Below, piece after piece: positions 33,291 through 45,222 of a stretch of 64,000 nucleotides of DNA. A model generated the notes under the pieces. The model saw only the letters and a list, made by a program, of their open reading frames with translations. It was not told the DNA's origin and did no database searches. Both the position numbers and the translations under genes were made by a program. The DNA is from Rapana venosa (taxonomy: Eukaryota > Mollusca > Gastropoda > Neogastropoda > Muricidae). Positions within the stretch are counted from its first letter, which is position 1; each line of letters begins with the position of its first letter. The stretch is taken from positions 50,976,123-51,040,122 of the forward strand of contig CM054157.1 in NCBI GenBank assembly GCA_028751875.1, written 5' to 3'.

Positions 33291-33375
33291 ATCGATCGCT
33301 CTGCTCTGTGTGGTGGTGTATGCGTGTGTATAAGTGTGTGTGTGTGTGTGTGTGCGTGTGCGTGTGTGTAATAAA
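33164..33375. repeat. Recurrent 3' module, copy 3 (minus), plus GATA and GT tracts
   Basis: AAATAAGTAAGTCTTCAATT begins the module; TTTCCACTTTAAGTGATACC completes it by about 33217. A GATA tract follows at 33250-33288 and a GT tract at 33303-33368. Confidence 0.85.
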
Positions 33376-33432
33376 GAGTAATAACAAGGGAAGTACACAA
33401 ATAGTATTCTTAACATAAACAGATCAAGAACA

Positions 33433-33835
33433 TTTTAAAAAAATGAAATTCGAAGAGAACTACAACTACAATAAGTGCCCTATAGGACTTAACAATAAAC
33501 CTTTAGAAATGTCAAACGTTAGCTTTACATTGTTCAAAACTTCGTCAATGGTATTCTCAGAAAAGGCAGGGAGATAAGGTTTAAATTCTCACATTCAAGT
33601 ATGATATGGGTATTTGAAATACATTCACCACATAAGCATTTAACATCCTTGCTGAATTTTGTTGTGAATGCATTTAATCTTATCCTGAAAAATAATGCCT
33701 TGAGTTGTCTTTCTTTGACAGCATTTGTATGAATCTGTAAGTGATCAATGTATTCAATTACGCTCTTCCCACTGTGAGTTGAATGTGAAAGCTGCTTGAT
33801 TTGCCGATGCTTTTCCATGAATTTGTTTAAAGGGA
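33433..33835 (-). pseudogene. LINE C-terminal remnant with a CCHC-like knuckle
   Basis: A 94-residue minus-strand open frame (33818-33534) contains RIRLNAFTTKFSKDVKCLCG followed by NTHIILECENL. The spacing of the cysteines and the HxxxxC pair resembles the short zinc-binding segment near the C-terminus of several LINE ORF2 proteins (CxxC ... HxxxxC). No reverse transcriptase lies upstream, where a GT tract abuts it at 33843. It is a 3' fragment of unknown clade. Confidence 0.6.
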
Positions 33836-33842
33836 AAGGTGA

Positions 33843-33849
33843 TGTGTGT

Positions 33850-33898
<49 letters not shown>

Positions 33899-34105
33899 TG
33901 TGTGTGTTGTGTGTGTGTGTGTGTGTGCGCGCGCGCGCGCGTGCGCGTGTGTAAATATATCAGAGAAATTGTGTTTGTGTGTGTGTGTCTGTGCATGCGT
34001 GCGTGTGTGTGTGTTTGTGTTGTATGTATATGTGCGTGCGCGCGCTTGTTTGCGTGTGAGCATGCGAGTATGTGAGGGGGTCTTGCGCGCGCGCGTGTGT
34101 GTGCC
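33843..34105. repeat. GT/GC-rich microsatellite block
   Basis: Long interrupted GT with alternating GC segments (Z-DNA-prone). The threonine/histidine-rich open frames across it are artefacts. Confidence 0.95.
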
Positions 34106-34313
34106 AATAAAATGACCTAAGCAACAAACAGTTGTAAAGAACCTAAGGCCTTGCTATTTCAAAGAACTATACGGGAATAATCAAGAACATGTTTCTAAAT
34201 CTTCAACCAGTCAAAGATAACAAATAGAACAAGAAAAACTCCGAAAACGAACAATAGATACTAACTTGCCAAAAAGTTTGGACTTTGGGAACTTTAACAT
34301 TCTACGGTAGATA

Positions 34314-34315
<2 letters not shown>

Positions 34316-34355
<40 letters not shown>
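34316..34355. repeat. (GT)n microsatellite
   Basis: Pure GT run flanked by unremarkable unique sequence from 34106 to 34640. Confidence 0.97.
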
Positions 34356-34356
<1 letters not shown>

Positions 34357-34641
34357 ACTAGCAGGAGCACGCTCTGTGTTCAAGAAGTCAAGGATCAAAT
34401 TCTTGAAAGTGTGTGAGAATCGTCATACTTTACATGGTATTTTTTTTCGTTCTAACACTCAGCAACTCAAGCAGGCACACACATCTAGAGTGTTGCACAT
34501 TGTACTTGTGATCTGCTGATCCGAGTTTAAATCCCGTTCAAGGGGAACACTTGTATATCATTTTATTGAAATTGAAAAATGACCAACTGCAACAAATCAA
34601 TCAACTTTGACTTCCTTCTGGACCAGGTACTGGTTTTGTGT

Positions 34642-34642
<1 letters not shown>

Positions 34643-34730
<88 letters not shown>

Positions 34731-34744
34731 CACTACACACACAC

Positions 34745-34791
<47 letters not shown>

Positions 34792-34845
34792 CTGTCTAAT
34801 ATCACGTAATGTGAAAAGACGTTAAATTAAAGAAGAACACACAGA
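34643..34845 (+). repeat. (CT)n(AC)n compound microsatellite with recurrent 3' module, copy 4
   Basis: CT from 34644 to 34727, AC from 34735 to 34790, then GTCTAATATCACGTAATGTG and GACGTTAAATTAAAGAAG. Here the module directly abuts the AC tract on its 5' side. Confidence 0.92.
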
Positions 34846-36204
34846 GCCTTGCTGAAGGTAAGACTTTGCAAGATATCTGTGTACTGTTAGTGATTTATTT
34901 GTCACATTTTGTGTGTGGAATGTAAGTTGAAAGTGTGCATAAAGCTATATATGGGTGGAATTGTGCTTTAATCACTTCAGGTTTGGAAGCAACATGTTTC
35001 AGGATTGGGAATGTCTGGAGGACACAGAAATGTATGGTTTCAGGATTTATAGATTTTTTTCACTTTCACCCACATCTTTCCATCCCCCTACCCCCCTCCA
35101 CCCCCACCTTGTCTGTTTCGTTCATCTGCCAAAACAGCAGGCAACCGATCCGTGTGTTGGGGAAAAAAAAAAAAGAAAGTTGGCTGACTGACAATGGAAT
35201 CAGCCGAGGTGACCAGCCACCGTGAACTTATTCTTGGGCCGTTTCTTTCGTCAGCGCCAGGCCAGGCCAAGGGGAAGATAAATCATCCACGCCTCAGAAT
35301 AACTCTGCTCTCCCAAAGCGATGCTCTGTGCTGGTGGTGTTTTCATCCTGTAATGCAACCGACGCGATAAAACGTTTCGGTGCAACACCCGCTACCAGGA
35401 TTATTTTCTTCTGGCGTGTTGATTGAAGCGTGAGTCACCGTCTGGCAATATTAATGCGCAAAGATAATGTCGTCTGCTTCTGCATGGTCGATATTTCTGA
35501 AGCAGACGACAGTGCGTTGGTCTTTGAGTGAGTGTGATGGTTGACTGACGATATCGGTGTTCAGTGCGTACGTGCCGTGTTCTGCTAATCTGCGCTGTGA
35601 GTATGTTGCTGTGCTGCGATGCGTTCTGCCAAGATGTGCTGTGCTGTGTTGTGGTGCCGGCTGTTGTCCATATTATTATTACCCACCAGTTAACATCCTG
35701 ACGTGATATGTTATATCGCTACGGCATATATTAAACAAAAATACTTGGGAGGGGGGGCAGATTTGAGATACTTAACCATTCACTCTAAAAAATGTATGAG
35801 CATCAGTGTTAGAATATGCAAATAATCTTATCATTTATTCAATACCAGTTTGGAAAGTTTGTGTAAGTTTTTGTTCGTTCAATCGTTATCCGACTTTTGT
35901 GCAAGCTTATGTTTCAGGAACCAGTAAAATCTATTCTACTTATACAACAAATATTTTTGAAGTTTGGTTTAAATAAATTCTTATGCAGACGAAACCTTGG
36001 TGTGTTCACACACGACAGAGCAACAACAGCATCAAAGTCTTGGAGTGTACTGTGACAAATGCAACATTGACAAAAGTTATATGGCTATTTTGTAAGTTAA
36101 TCTCAAGAGCATATTCTAGGTTTGATTCGTCTTTGTTTAGGTAGGGTGTACTTCATGCTTCGGTGTGATTCAGATTTCAGATTCAGAATATTTTATTGCC
36201 ATTT
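34846..36204. other. No gene recognised; unique-looking sequence
   Basis: Clean, non-repetitive sequence of mixed composition. Open frames are at most 96 codons and show no recognised motif. It may be host intergenic or intronic sequence. Confidence 0.5.
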
Positions 36205-36210
36205 AAGTAC

Positions 36211-36255
<45 letters not shown>

Positions 36256-36264
36256 GTGTGTGTG

Positions 36265-36312
<48 letters not shown>
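36211..36312. repeat. (GT)n microsatellite
   Basis: About 100 bp of GT with two single-base interruptions. Confidence 0.97.
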
Positions 36313-36485
36313 ATCTTTCATGTTGTATACATTATTGGGCACGTTAGGTAATTGATTTCTGGTGGCCGATGTGTTTAGTTCTCTGCTTTTTCGTTTGTTC
36401 TGTTTTGTTCTGGTGTGTTTCGTTGGCAGTTTTTCACACTGCGTCAGAATTAGGGTTAACAGTGCGGCCCCTCGTGATTGGTTTA

Positions 36486-36665
36486 ACTAGAAGAAGAAGA
36501 AGAATCATCATCATCATCATCAGCAGCAGCAGCAGCAGCAGAATCAGCAACAACTAATAACAATAATGACGACACCGACGAGACGGATACTGATAACAGC
36601 AGTAATAATAATGATATTAAATGTGATTGTAATAGTGATAATAAAAATGATGATGATGATTATAA
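36486..36665. repeat. Compound trinucleotide repeat (AAG, ATC, AGC, AAT and others)
   Basis: Runs of AGA, TCA and GCA followed by degenerate triplets of AAT and GAT type. All share period 3. Confidence 0.85.
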
Positions 36666-36696
36666 TAATGCAAGAAACGCAGCACTGTGTAGGCAC

Positions 36697-36739
36697 GTGT
36701 GTGTGTATGTGTGTGGTGTGTGTGTGTGTGTGTGTCTGT

Positions 36740-36779
<40 letters not shown>

Positions 36780-36838
36780 GTAAGTAAGTAAGTAAGTAAG
36801 TCTTCAATTTTAACGTCTTTCCACTTTAAGTGATACCA

Positions 36839-36869
<31 letters not shown>

Positions 36870-36912
36870 TGTGTGTGTGGTGTGTGTGTGTGTGTGTGTG
36901 TGTGTGTGGTTG
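36697..36912. repeat. GT tracts flanking recurrent 3' module, copy 5 (minus)
   Basis: GT to 36777, then (AAGT) repeats to 36800, then the module TCTTCAATTTTAACGTCTTT (36801 on) to about 36838. Another GT tract runs to 36911. Simple repeats occupy both ends of a roughly 40-bp conserved core. Confidence 0.9.
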
Positions 36913-37039
36913 TTAACGCATATCCACTAAAAAGTTATATTAGGCAGACAATGGGGAGGTGAAAGAGATGAAAAGTTAATGTGTGTGCGCATTTGTGTGG
37001 CGTGCGTGCGTGCGTGCTAGAGCGTGCATATTTGTGTCA

Positions 37040-37330
37040 CCACAGAAAATGGCAGTTGCACCAAAGAACAGTTGCATCACAGAAATGAAAATAACACAAG
37101 AAAACATCACAGAACTGAAAGTAACACAAGAAAAATCGTAGTTACACCAGAGAACTAACAGTGACCAAACATTTCTCACCCATACAAGAGGACTGACCGT
37201 TACACCAGAGGACCGACATCAGAATACTAAGACGATAGGACAGTAAGATGAAAGGACTAAGGGTAACACCAGATGACCAACGGTACCAGCAGATGACTAA
37301 CGGTAACACCAACGGTACCAGCATATATTT
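37040..37330. repeat. Degenerate tandem repeat, unit about 20-25 bp
   Basis: Repeated forms of GGTAACACCAGATGACCAAC / ACACCAGAGAACTAACAG with variable spacing. Strongly diverged. Confidence 0.5.
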
Positions 37331-38533
37331 GACATTATCATACGAACGAAGGGCTAAGTTGTAACAATATGATGAACCGGTAGGCTGATACTGAGAACCC
37401 CTGAACTGACACAGGCAGAGCTGTAACACTGAAGAACTACCAACACACTGACGAGAGAAGAAGCATTTGAAACTAATGCTAAACCAACATACTGCTAAGG
37501 GACTACCAGTAGTACCGGGGCTAGCTACAACACTGCGAGGTTAAAAAGCGATAATGGACTGTGATTAACAGCAACACTCAGAAAGTAACAAACTTCTCAC
37601 CACCCAACGGTTAAAAACGGGCCCCCACATATTTCCGATGTTTTAAACAAAAAACAAAAGATTGTGTGTAATTCGTAGCGTTATATTGCGGCTAGAAATT
37701 ACTCAAAGCAGATATCAGAACCCCGGGAAATTAACTAAAAAAGGATTAACAAAAGGGCCCGAATTTAAAACCGAAACACCCAAAAGTTATCAAAACCCCC
37801 AGTATAAATACTTTGTACAAAAGGGGTAAACTGGAGGATGGACAAATATCAGGATTCTTTGACATTTAAAGTATCGTGAAACGAAAAAACAAGGGGAAGG
37901 ACAAAGACGACTGCTGCGGAGTAAGGGTCCGCAGTTTCCATTCCGTTTTGTCGTCTCAGAGCACACACATGAGAAGGGCAGAGCAAGCCTGGATCTCCGC
38001 GCATGCTTCCAATTTTTGGCCTGGTAAGTAAAGAGCGCACACATATAAAACATGATACGCAGCATTTGAGAGCCATGCATGCCAGCACACGCGCGCGTGC
38101 GTACAACACCACGCATCACACACTGCGCACGCACTCACCACGAAAGCACGCACGCACACACCCATCCTCACCCCTTGTCGGGACAACTTTTTGGGGTACC
38201 CCACGGACGCTGAAAGGGACCCCAAAGGGTTTCTGTCCGGGGCTGCTTCAGGGGGTTTGGTCAGTGAGGCCGTCCACTCCTTGGTTGATACCAGTTTTTG
38301 CGGGGTCGTCCCTGCCTCCTCGCCCTTCCCCTTTCCCCGCAACTTCTTTGACGGGCTTTATGCCTTTTTGGGGCCCAAAACCCTTTTTAAATTTTCCTCC
38401 GTTTGACTGTACACATGGTTCTTTTTTGGGCCCCAGTGCCTCGATCGCTCCCCAACGTAGTCTTGGTTTTAGGGCCTGTAGGTATTTCAGGACTCCCTGA
38501 GGCACTTCATCTCAAAGCTTGAATGCGACTTCT
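37331..38533. other. No gene recognised
   Basis: Overlapping open frames on both strands at 37790-38505 have no recognised motif. Sequence quality again looks homopolymer-distorted after about 37.6 kb. A GC-rich AC/GCAC patch lies at 38080-38165. Confidence 0.45.
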
Positions 38534-38770
38534 AAATCAAACACACACCCCACCCCACACAACACCCACACACACACCCACACACAACACCCCACACACA
38601 CACCCACACACACACCCACACACACACAAAAACACACACACACAATATAATATATATAAAAAAGCTCTCCTCTCAAAAATATATAAATATATATATAAAA
38701 TAAATTTTATAATTAAATAAAAATATATATAATATTATATATATAAAATATTATATATAAGAGAGAGAAG
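38534..38770. repeat. Interrupted (AC)n followed by an (AT)-rich palindromic tract
   Basis: AC/CCACAC units to about 38645, then TATA-type sequence with short inverted repeats such as AATATTATATATAAAATATT. Confidence 0.85.
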
Positions 38771-39220
38771 AGCTACGCAGGGGGGGTGAATTCACAACAA
38801 ACCCGAATGCATCCACACCTGGAGAGGCATAGACTTCTCCAGATTTTAAATTACCTCCACATACCTGAAATTGTCAATAATAAAACAAATTTTTTTACGC
38901 AGTCAAGGGGATTTTAACTAAACACTTCGATTCATAAAAGCGAATCATATTTAACATTAGATATTCAAAAAAAAAAACTTCATGCATGCTCCAGTGAAAA
39001 CGTGGGTTAAAACAAAAAAAGGAAACAAAAATCTCCACCCTTTTTTCAACGTTTTTCTGGTGATGACTCCCCCCGATCTAAAACTAAAAATAATAATGAA
39101 GGAAATTATATACGCTGAATCTTGTAAAAAAACAAATCAAAGCGCTCAGAAACTAAAAAAAATTTTTTTTTATGTGTGTATGGTTTTTTATATATTTTTT
39201 TTTTGTCACTTTCCCACCGG
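38771..39220. other. No gene recognised; AT-rich
   Basis: AT-rich sequence with short open frames. No motif recognised. Confidence 0.5.
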
Positions 39221-39224
39221 GATA

Positions 39225-39325
39225 AATGGCCTACTCTTTCCAACACGGAACAGGGTTTTAAAGTGGGCAAGATGTTCTCAGCTTCGCACACGGGCCCCCC
39301 GGGTTTATATCTCATCCGAAGACTA
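39225..39325 (-). mobile_element. SINE family B fragment
   Basis: ATGGCCTACTCTTTCC ... CAAGATGTTCTCAGC ... GGGTTTATATCTCATCCGAA matches the family B order in the minus orientation. Confidence 0.75.
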
Positions 39326-39500
39326 AATCGATTCTTCACCATTACAATTCAGCTTGAGGAGACTTTCAGTGTCCTAAGGTTGACGAAAAACCCACATGAC
39401 ATAACAGCCGATGTTGTCATCATGAAAATGCTGAAGTCGAACAGTGTCTTTGTTCTTAAAGACGACTCAGGGTGTCACACAGTTCGTATGAAGCACTAGT
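39326..39500 (+). other. Unassigned open frame segment
   Basis: The frame continues 55 codons to a stop at 39499 with ordinary composition (contains LEETFSVLRLTKNPHD and NSVFVLKDDSGCH). It follows directly after a SINE B fragment. I recognise no family. It could be an exon, a transposon remnant or chance. Confidence 0.25.
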
Positions 39501-40204
39501 TTTCCCTTGAAAGGCTTGTTTGTAAAGTTTGTTGCAAAACAAAAGGGAATAAACATTCAAGTCGGGCTGTTTAAGACCCCTTGTTTGGGTTTTTTATTTT
39601 AAAAAGAATTTTTTGGGGGGGTACATTTTTATCTAGATCACACCAATGTGAAAAGAAAAAAATATCGTATCTAACATTAAAGTGGGCCCAAATTTAATCC
39701 TTGACTCAAAAAAAAAAATGAAGTTTTAAATCGAGAATATATATATATATATATAAAATAAAAAAAATTTTTAAAATTTTTAAAATATGTTTGCGGTGTA
39801 CTAAGGCTTATCGATCATAAATGAAGAATCGTACCATTTCAAAGTGCATCAAAAACATACCATGCTTTCAGTCGCTGCACTTAAAAAAAAAATTTTGCAT
39901 AACTTGCAGGAAACATGTTTTTATTAAACTTTTCAATTGGGTACCGTGTGCATGTTTAATCCGGGCTAAATTCTCGCCTTTGTTTATTTAAAGACTGTTC
40001 AAAGTATCTGATGTTCCCCCGGGCAATTTTCGCGGGGCAGCTCAGACGCGCTAATATTACACACATTACAACAGCGCGGGTTTGGAAAGTGAAAAGGGCA
40101 ACCCCAGGTGCGGAATAGTTTGACAAAAAAGGCGTAGCAGTATGGCAAAGAAAATTTTTTTCCCCTTTCCCGGCTAGGTTCGGGTTTTTCCCATGGGAGA
40201 TTTT
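39501..40204. other. No gene recognised; AT-rich
   Basis: AT-rich with an (AT)n patch at about 39738-39755. No motif recognised. Confidence 0.5.
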
Positions 40205-40462
40205 GTGTAGGGACCATTACGGAGCCGCGTTCCGACTTCGGGGGTGACTCTGAAACGACACCATGGGCATTTGGGGTTTTTTTTTTTACGTTTTTTTTTC
40301 TTTTTTTTGGTTTCTTTTTGTGTTTTTTTTTCGTTTTGTCTTTTGTTCCTATGGAACACAATGGCCTACTCTTCCGAACGTGGAACTTTTTTTTTTTTAA
40401 AGTGCGAGTTCTCCCAGACTTTTGGTTTTAGTCTCATCCGAAAAGTTTTTTTGGGGCAGTGA
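40205..40462 (-). mobile_element. SINE family B copy, longer, error-rich
   Basis: Contains GCGTTCCGACTTCGGGGGTGA (the shared 3' block) at the left, then T-rich sequence, ATGGCCTACTCTTCCGAACG and TTTAGTCTCATCCGAAAAG at the right. Confidence 0.7.
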
Positions 40463-40507
40463 TCGGGGTGTTGATAACCTCAGGGGAAAAAAACCACTTT
40501 TTTACCA

Positions 40508-40657
40508 TGTCCCCCCCCCCCCCCTCCCCCCGTCCCCCCTACCCCGCCCTTCTTGACAATGAAATAATCATGAACAGTTTAAATGTATCAGTTATACCGC
40601 CTCGAAATATACGTAGATCTGTGAGAGAATGGAACGGAACAAAGAACTGCATATGGG

Positions 40658-40709
<52 letters not shown>

Positions 40710-40960
40710 CTCTCTCTCTCTCTCTCGTTCTCTAGCTCTCGCTCTCCCTCTCGCTTCCCTCTCCCTCTCGCTCCTTTCTTTCTCTCTCCCCCTCCGCCTC
40801 TCTCTATAGCTGCTCTGTGTGTGTTTTATTGAATTTTATATATGTTGTAAAATTCTTTTATAACGAGGGATATGGAAAAGCGTGCGCGCGCGGTGGTGGT
40901 GGGGGGGGGGGGGGGGGGGGGGGGGGGAGAGAGAGAGAGAGAGAAGAGAGAGAGAGACCA
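40508..40960. repeat. C run, CT microsatellite, then GGT/G/GA compound repeat
   Basis: C-rich 40510-40552; CT/CTCG from 40659 to 40805; GC/GGT/G-run/GA from about 40885 to 40957. Confidence 0.92.
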
Positions 40961-41539
40961 CTCCCTCGGGAAAAGCTTTTGGCATAATTCTCAGTTTGAA
41001 GTTTTATTCAGCCAATTAATTAGAAAGCCCCAAACAGAGACCAGGATTCAAACCCCCCTTCCTCCTAGGCTTCTTCCGTGATGACCGTGACCTCCGTGGC
41101 CTCAATCATCTCCCCTCCCCTCCTCCTTCCCTCTTTCTCCCTCCTTCTCTGTGTCCTCAAGTGCTGTTGGAGGCCGTTCCACTGTCCTTACCTTTCTTGT
41201 CATGCCAGTGCTGCCGCCGCCGGCTCTCAGTAATTTAGTCCTTATGGAAGTAGCGATGGTTAGTGCCAAGCAAGCTGTGCAATAAGCGTGTAAGCGAGGG
41301 TCTCCCTCCTGTTTTGAGAACTCGCGTGCTGGCGGCGTGTGTGCAGGTTAATATTTAAATTGGATCGACAAAAGGATTTTGTGGTGGTGGTGTGGTGGTG
41401 GTGTGTATGTCAAGTCAAGTCAAAATGAACTTTATTGAGGGTAAAAGATTAAGTTTACACAACTTTTTTTCATCCTGCCCTCACAAAAATCAGAAATCAA
41501 GAAAATTGACATATAAAAGCAATCAAATACACAATGTTT
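40961..41539. other. No gene recognised
   Basis: Includes a T-arm-like GGGTTTGAATCCTGG on the minus strand near 41050, possibly a degraded SINE head. Nothing else is assignable. Confidence 0.4.
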
Positions 41540-41548
41540 ATCTGTGTG

Positions 41549-41642
<94 letters not shown>
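41540..41642. repeat. (GT)n(GA)n compound microsatellite
   Basis: GT to 41581 with one TT interruption, then about 60 bp of pure GA. Confidence 0.97.
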
Positions 41643-41645
<3 letters not shown>

Positions 41646-43215
41646 GTAGATAGATTGATATTACAAAAGGACAAGATCTTTCTGTCAGTTATTTCATGGT
41701 TTGTTACATGCTCATCATCGGCTGCACGTGTGTACACATCTTTGGCCTATTTCGAAGTATCATATCTTCTACTCTGCTCTGCCTTCCCTTAGCGGGAGGG
41801 GCGTGTAGTGCCAGTCTTCTCCTGTGCTTGAGTTTGCAGGAGGTCTGTCCGCTGGCCTCAGCCCACACATTCCAACTTCAGAGCAGCTCATTTTTTGTGC
41901 TGGATGCATTTTGACGAAAAGGTGGTTCATAACATATGCATAAGTGCATTCGTCATTGGTCTATTTCAAAGTGTTATTTCACAACAAGATTGTTGTCTTA
42001 CACACCCTTCCAAAAAGTAAGAAGCAGAGGGTTTTGATTCTATTCAGATGAGGACTTTTACCCCATCCACTGTGTCATGAATCGTAGTCAGAGTGATAGT
42101 CTTTCTGATGAGATGACAAACTAAGCTTGTGCCTTCAGTACACGTAAAACAACCCATGGCAAGAAGAGTTGTTCTAACAAAATGATGTTACAAAACCTAC
42201 CCCTCACAGACATACAAAATTGTGAAAAAAAGACTCAAAGAGAAAGTGGCACTGTATTATAGCCACACGTTTTCCACGGCGAGAGAGCAGCTCACGTTTC
42301 ACGCAGACGGAATAATATTTGCCGAGACAGAACTCTGCACCAACAACGTAGAACAAAACTAGCGTACTCTAATCTTCTCTAACGTGAGTGGTAGTTATAG
42401 AGTAGCGCCAGTGCCAGTGAAGCGATGTGAACCAACGATCGATCTCTCCCTCCCTTCCCCCCTCCCTGCCTCCCTCCCCTTCTGTCCTCGTCCCCCCAGT
42501 CACCGAGGGAGGCTGACTGCTGATGGCCGGTCGGCATGGCCGCTGCTTGCTGATGCTGTGCTGGCGCTAAACTGGCCTCTGTGTCGTCCGTGTTGTGGGC
42601 AGTGGTGCTGTCTGTGTGGAGGAGGAGTTGTTTCCTTGTGCTCTGATCTCGTGTACTACTACTGGCCCTCTCTGTGTGTTTGTGTGTGTGTGTGTGTGCT
42701 CCCGATTGATACTGGTGACTTGTGAAGAAGAAAAACAACCCGTCTCTGAAATCATTTCACTGAATTCTGACGTGGAGGTTGGGTGGCTGAAGGGCTGGGT
42801 CGATAATACGGTAAGGATTGGCCGGTTAGTGTTTGTTGGTTTTTGCCTTGATTTCATATATGCTGTTTAAACCTCAGCCGGAGCGTTTAGTGTGTTAACT
42901 TCAGCGTGCTCCTGCATCGATCGCTCCTCTTTGCGGCGTGGAAGCACCGTCTTGAAGAAGCCACAGTGGAAACCGACTCCAAGCTTTCTTTCACAAGGCT
43001 GGAGAACGCGGCACTGGTGGGATGCTGGTGGCTGAAACACCAGCTGCTTCTGTGTGCGTGGGAAGGGATGGCTGATCCGGTTTTTGTTTTCAGCTTCATT
43101 TTAAGCCTGACCAGTCATGGAGATTTAATTTCAGCTGGGAAAAAAAGAAGTGTGATATAAGCAGACATCACTGCCGTGTGTCAGTCATTCACTAACGCTT
43201 GGTCGATCGATAGCG
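41643..43215. other. No gene recognised; clean unique-looking sequence
   Basis: Best-quality non-repetitive stretch in the window. Open frames of 70-119 codons overlap on both strands without recognised motifs, and a short GT tract lies at 42676-42698. Untranslated exon or intron sequence of a host gene is possible but unsupported. Confidence 0.45.
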
Positions 43216-43540
43216 GATGGAGGGGGGGGGGGGGGGGTGAGGAAGTGGAGCTAGACCTTGGTGCTCTGTATTCTTTGCCCACAAGACGGCCGATCACGCA
43301 GGCTGAAAGCAGTCCATGATGTTGCTGTTAACCTCTCTGGCTTGTCTTTTTGCGTGTTACATGTTTTCTTATGAAGATAGTTGCGCCTGTCAATGTATGT
43401 GCGTGTTGGTGCTCTTACATAATGTATGTGGATAGAAAAAAAACAACGATAGAAAAGGAACACTAGGTGGAAGGGGGTGCTTGATTCCTTTATGACGTCT
43501 GTTGCTTCTTCTTCTTCTTCTTCTTCTTCTTCTTCTTTGA
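43216..43540. repeat. G run and (TTC)n triplet tract
   Basis: G run 43221-43237 and TTC repeat 43506-43537 with unassigned sequence between. Confidence 0.85.
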
Positions 43541-43723
43541 ATAAACATTTCACCAACAGATCTTTATCACTGTTCACGCCCTTTGTCTCTGTCTGTCTGT
43601 CTGTCTGTTACTACTGGTCTCTTTTCCCCTCTCTAGTGTAACTTAGCGTTTTATTGTCTTTATCTTTCTTTTTCTATGTTTCTCTCAACATTCTCTCTTT
43701 CGGTCACCCCGTTTCTCTGTGTG

Positions 43724-43724
<1 letters not shown>

Positions 43725-43818
<94 letters not shown>

Positions 43819-43883
43819 GGGCTGGATGTAAATAAGTCTTGTGCTTTTTCTATTGCCCTCAGAAAATAAAATTTCGTTATCGT

Positions 43884-43927
<44 letters not shown>

Positions 43928-43998
43928 CTCTCTCTCTACCTCCTCTCTCTCATCCTTCTCTCCTACTCCTCTTCTCTCTCTCTCTTCTCTTTCTTCTC

Positions 43999-44044
<46 letters not shown>

Positions 44045-44220
44045 CTCTTTTCCTCTCTCTTCTTCTCTCTCTCTCCTTTTTTTTTTTCTTGTCTTTTTAC
44101 CCCAAAATAAATTGTTTTGTCTCTCTCTCTCCTCATCTTCTTCTCTCTCTCCTTTTCTTCTCTCTCTCTCCCCTTCTCTCCTTCCCTCCCTCTCTCTCTC
44201 TCTCTCTCCCTCTCCTTCTT
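43725..44220. repeat. Long (CT)n-rich tract
   Basis: CT dinucleotide runs with C-rich and T-rich interruptions over roughly 500 bp. Serine/leucine-rich open frames are artefacts. Confidence 0.95.
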
Positions 44221-44334
44221 AACTCACAACCCCACACCACAACACAACAGACAAAAACCCCAAACACCAAACCTCTCTCTCTCCCCTCTCCTCTGTTTAC
44301 AGTCATATAGACATATTTATTATTTTTTTTTTAT

Positions 44335-44556
44335 TCTTTTATATCGAGGATTATGGAAATAAGCATTGTGTGCATTTTTACATCCAGTCTCCTTATGTAT
44401 GCGGGTTTTGTAAATTTTTGGGCATCTGTTCCCCCCGGCACACAATGGCCTTTCTCTTACGAAAAGCGCAACAGGATTTAACGTGTGCGCAAGATGTTCT
44501 ACGTGCGTTCGCACACGGGGCCTCGGTTTATACTCTCATCCGAAGGGGCATAATGG
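44335..44556 (-). mobile_element. SINE family B copy
   Basis: In plus orientation: TATCGAGGATTATGG, TTTTTACATCCAGTCTCC, GCACACAATGGCC, ACGTGTGCGCAAGATGTTC and CTCGGTTTATACTCTCATCC. This is the most complete family B body in the window. Confidence 0.85.
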
Positions 44557-44714
44557 TACACAGCACACAGAAAGCCTAGGAAGGCACTCAAAACACCCTG
44601 TACTGTGTACTATCCAGTTAATTATCGCCATAATCACAGTTCTGTCACATTAAGCCGTTAATTGGGATCTACACACACGCTAATGTACTGATCAAATTTG
44701 AATTATGCAACACG

Positions 44715-44910
44715 ATGTGTGTGTGTGTGTGCGCGCGCGCGCGCGCGCGCGTGGTGTGTGTGTATTCCCGTAGTTTACATGACGAACCTACTTTGAATTA
44801 CGGATTTGTCCCAAAAATTTCAAAAAAGTTCTCTCTCTCTCTCCCCTTTTCTCCCCTCTCTCTCCTCTCTCTCTCTCCCCTCTTTTCTCTTCCCCTTTTC
44901 TTTTCTCCCC
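44715..44910. repeat. GT/GC microsatellite and nearby CT tract
   Basis: GT then GC alternation to 44752; CT-rich 44830-44910. Confidence 0.92.
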
Positions 44911-45039
44911 TGTGTAGGGGGCGAGTGTGTGCGTAAACGTAAGCTTTAGAACAGACACATTAAGGTAGTCACGGAGTTAAATGGTGTGTTTAGTCGTGCT
45001 CTGTGTGCACCTACATGTATCTGCTGTGTATCAGTGTGG

Positions 45040-45041
<2 letters not shown>

Positions 45042-45090
<49 letters not shown>

Positions 45091-45190
45091 CGTGCGCGCG
45101 TGTGTGTGGTTGTTGTTGTTGTTGTTGTTCGTCATCTTCTTCTTCTTCTTCTTCTCTTCAGTTCAACATCTTTTCTCTAAAATCTTACAA
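45042..45190. repeat. (GT)n, (GTT)n, (CTT)n and diverged recurrent 3' module, copy 6 (minus)
   Basis: GT 45042-45107, GTT to about 45130, CTT to about 45153, then TTCAGTTCAACATCTTTTCT, a diverged module copy. Confidence 0.75.
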
Positions 45191-45222
45191 AAATTAATAT
45201 TCTCACGCTCGTGTATGTGGAG

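Noticed and set aside
33754..34115. Overlapping Thr/His-rich and Cys/Val-rich frames
   Set aside because: Direct translation of GT/AC dinucleotide repeats in both strands.
42380..43160. Candidate host gene exons in the clean region
   Set aside because: Frames overlap on both strands, have no recognised domain and no convincing splice or promoter context.
43839..44310. Ser/Leu-rich frames up to 142 codons, and similar ones at 48781-49286
   Set aside because: Translation of CT-rich simple repeats in all frames.
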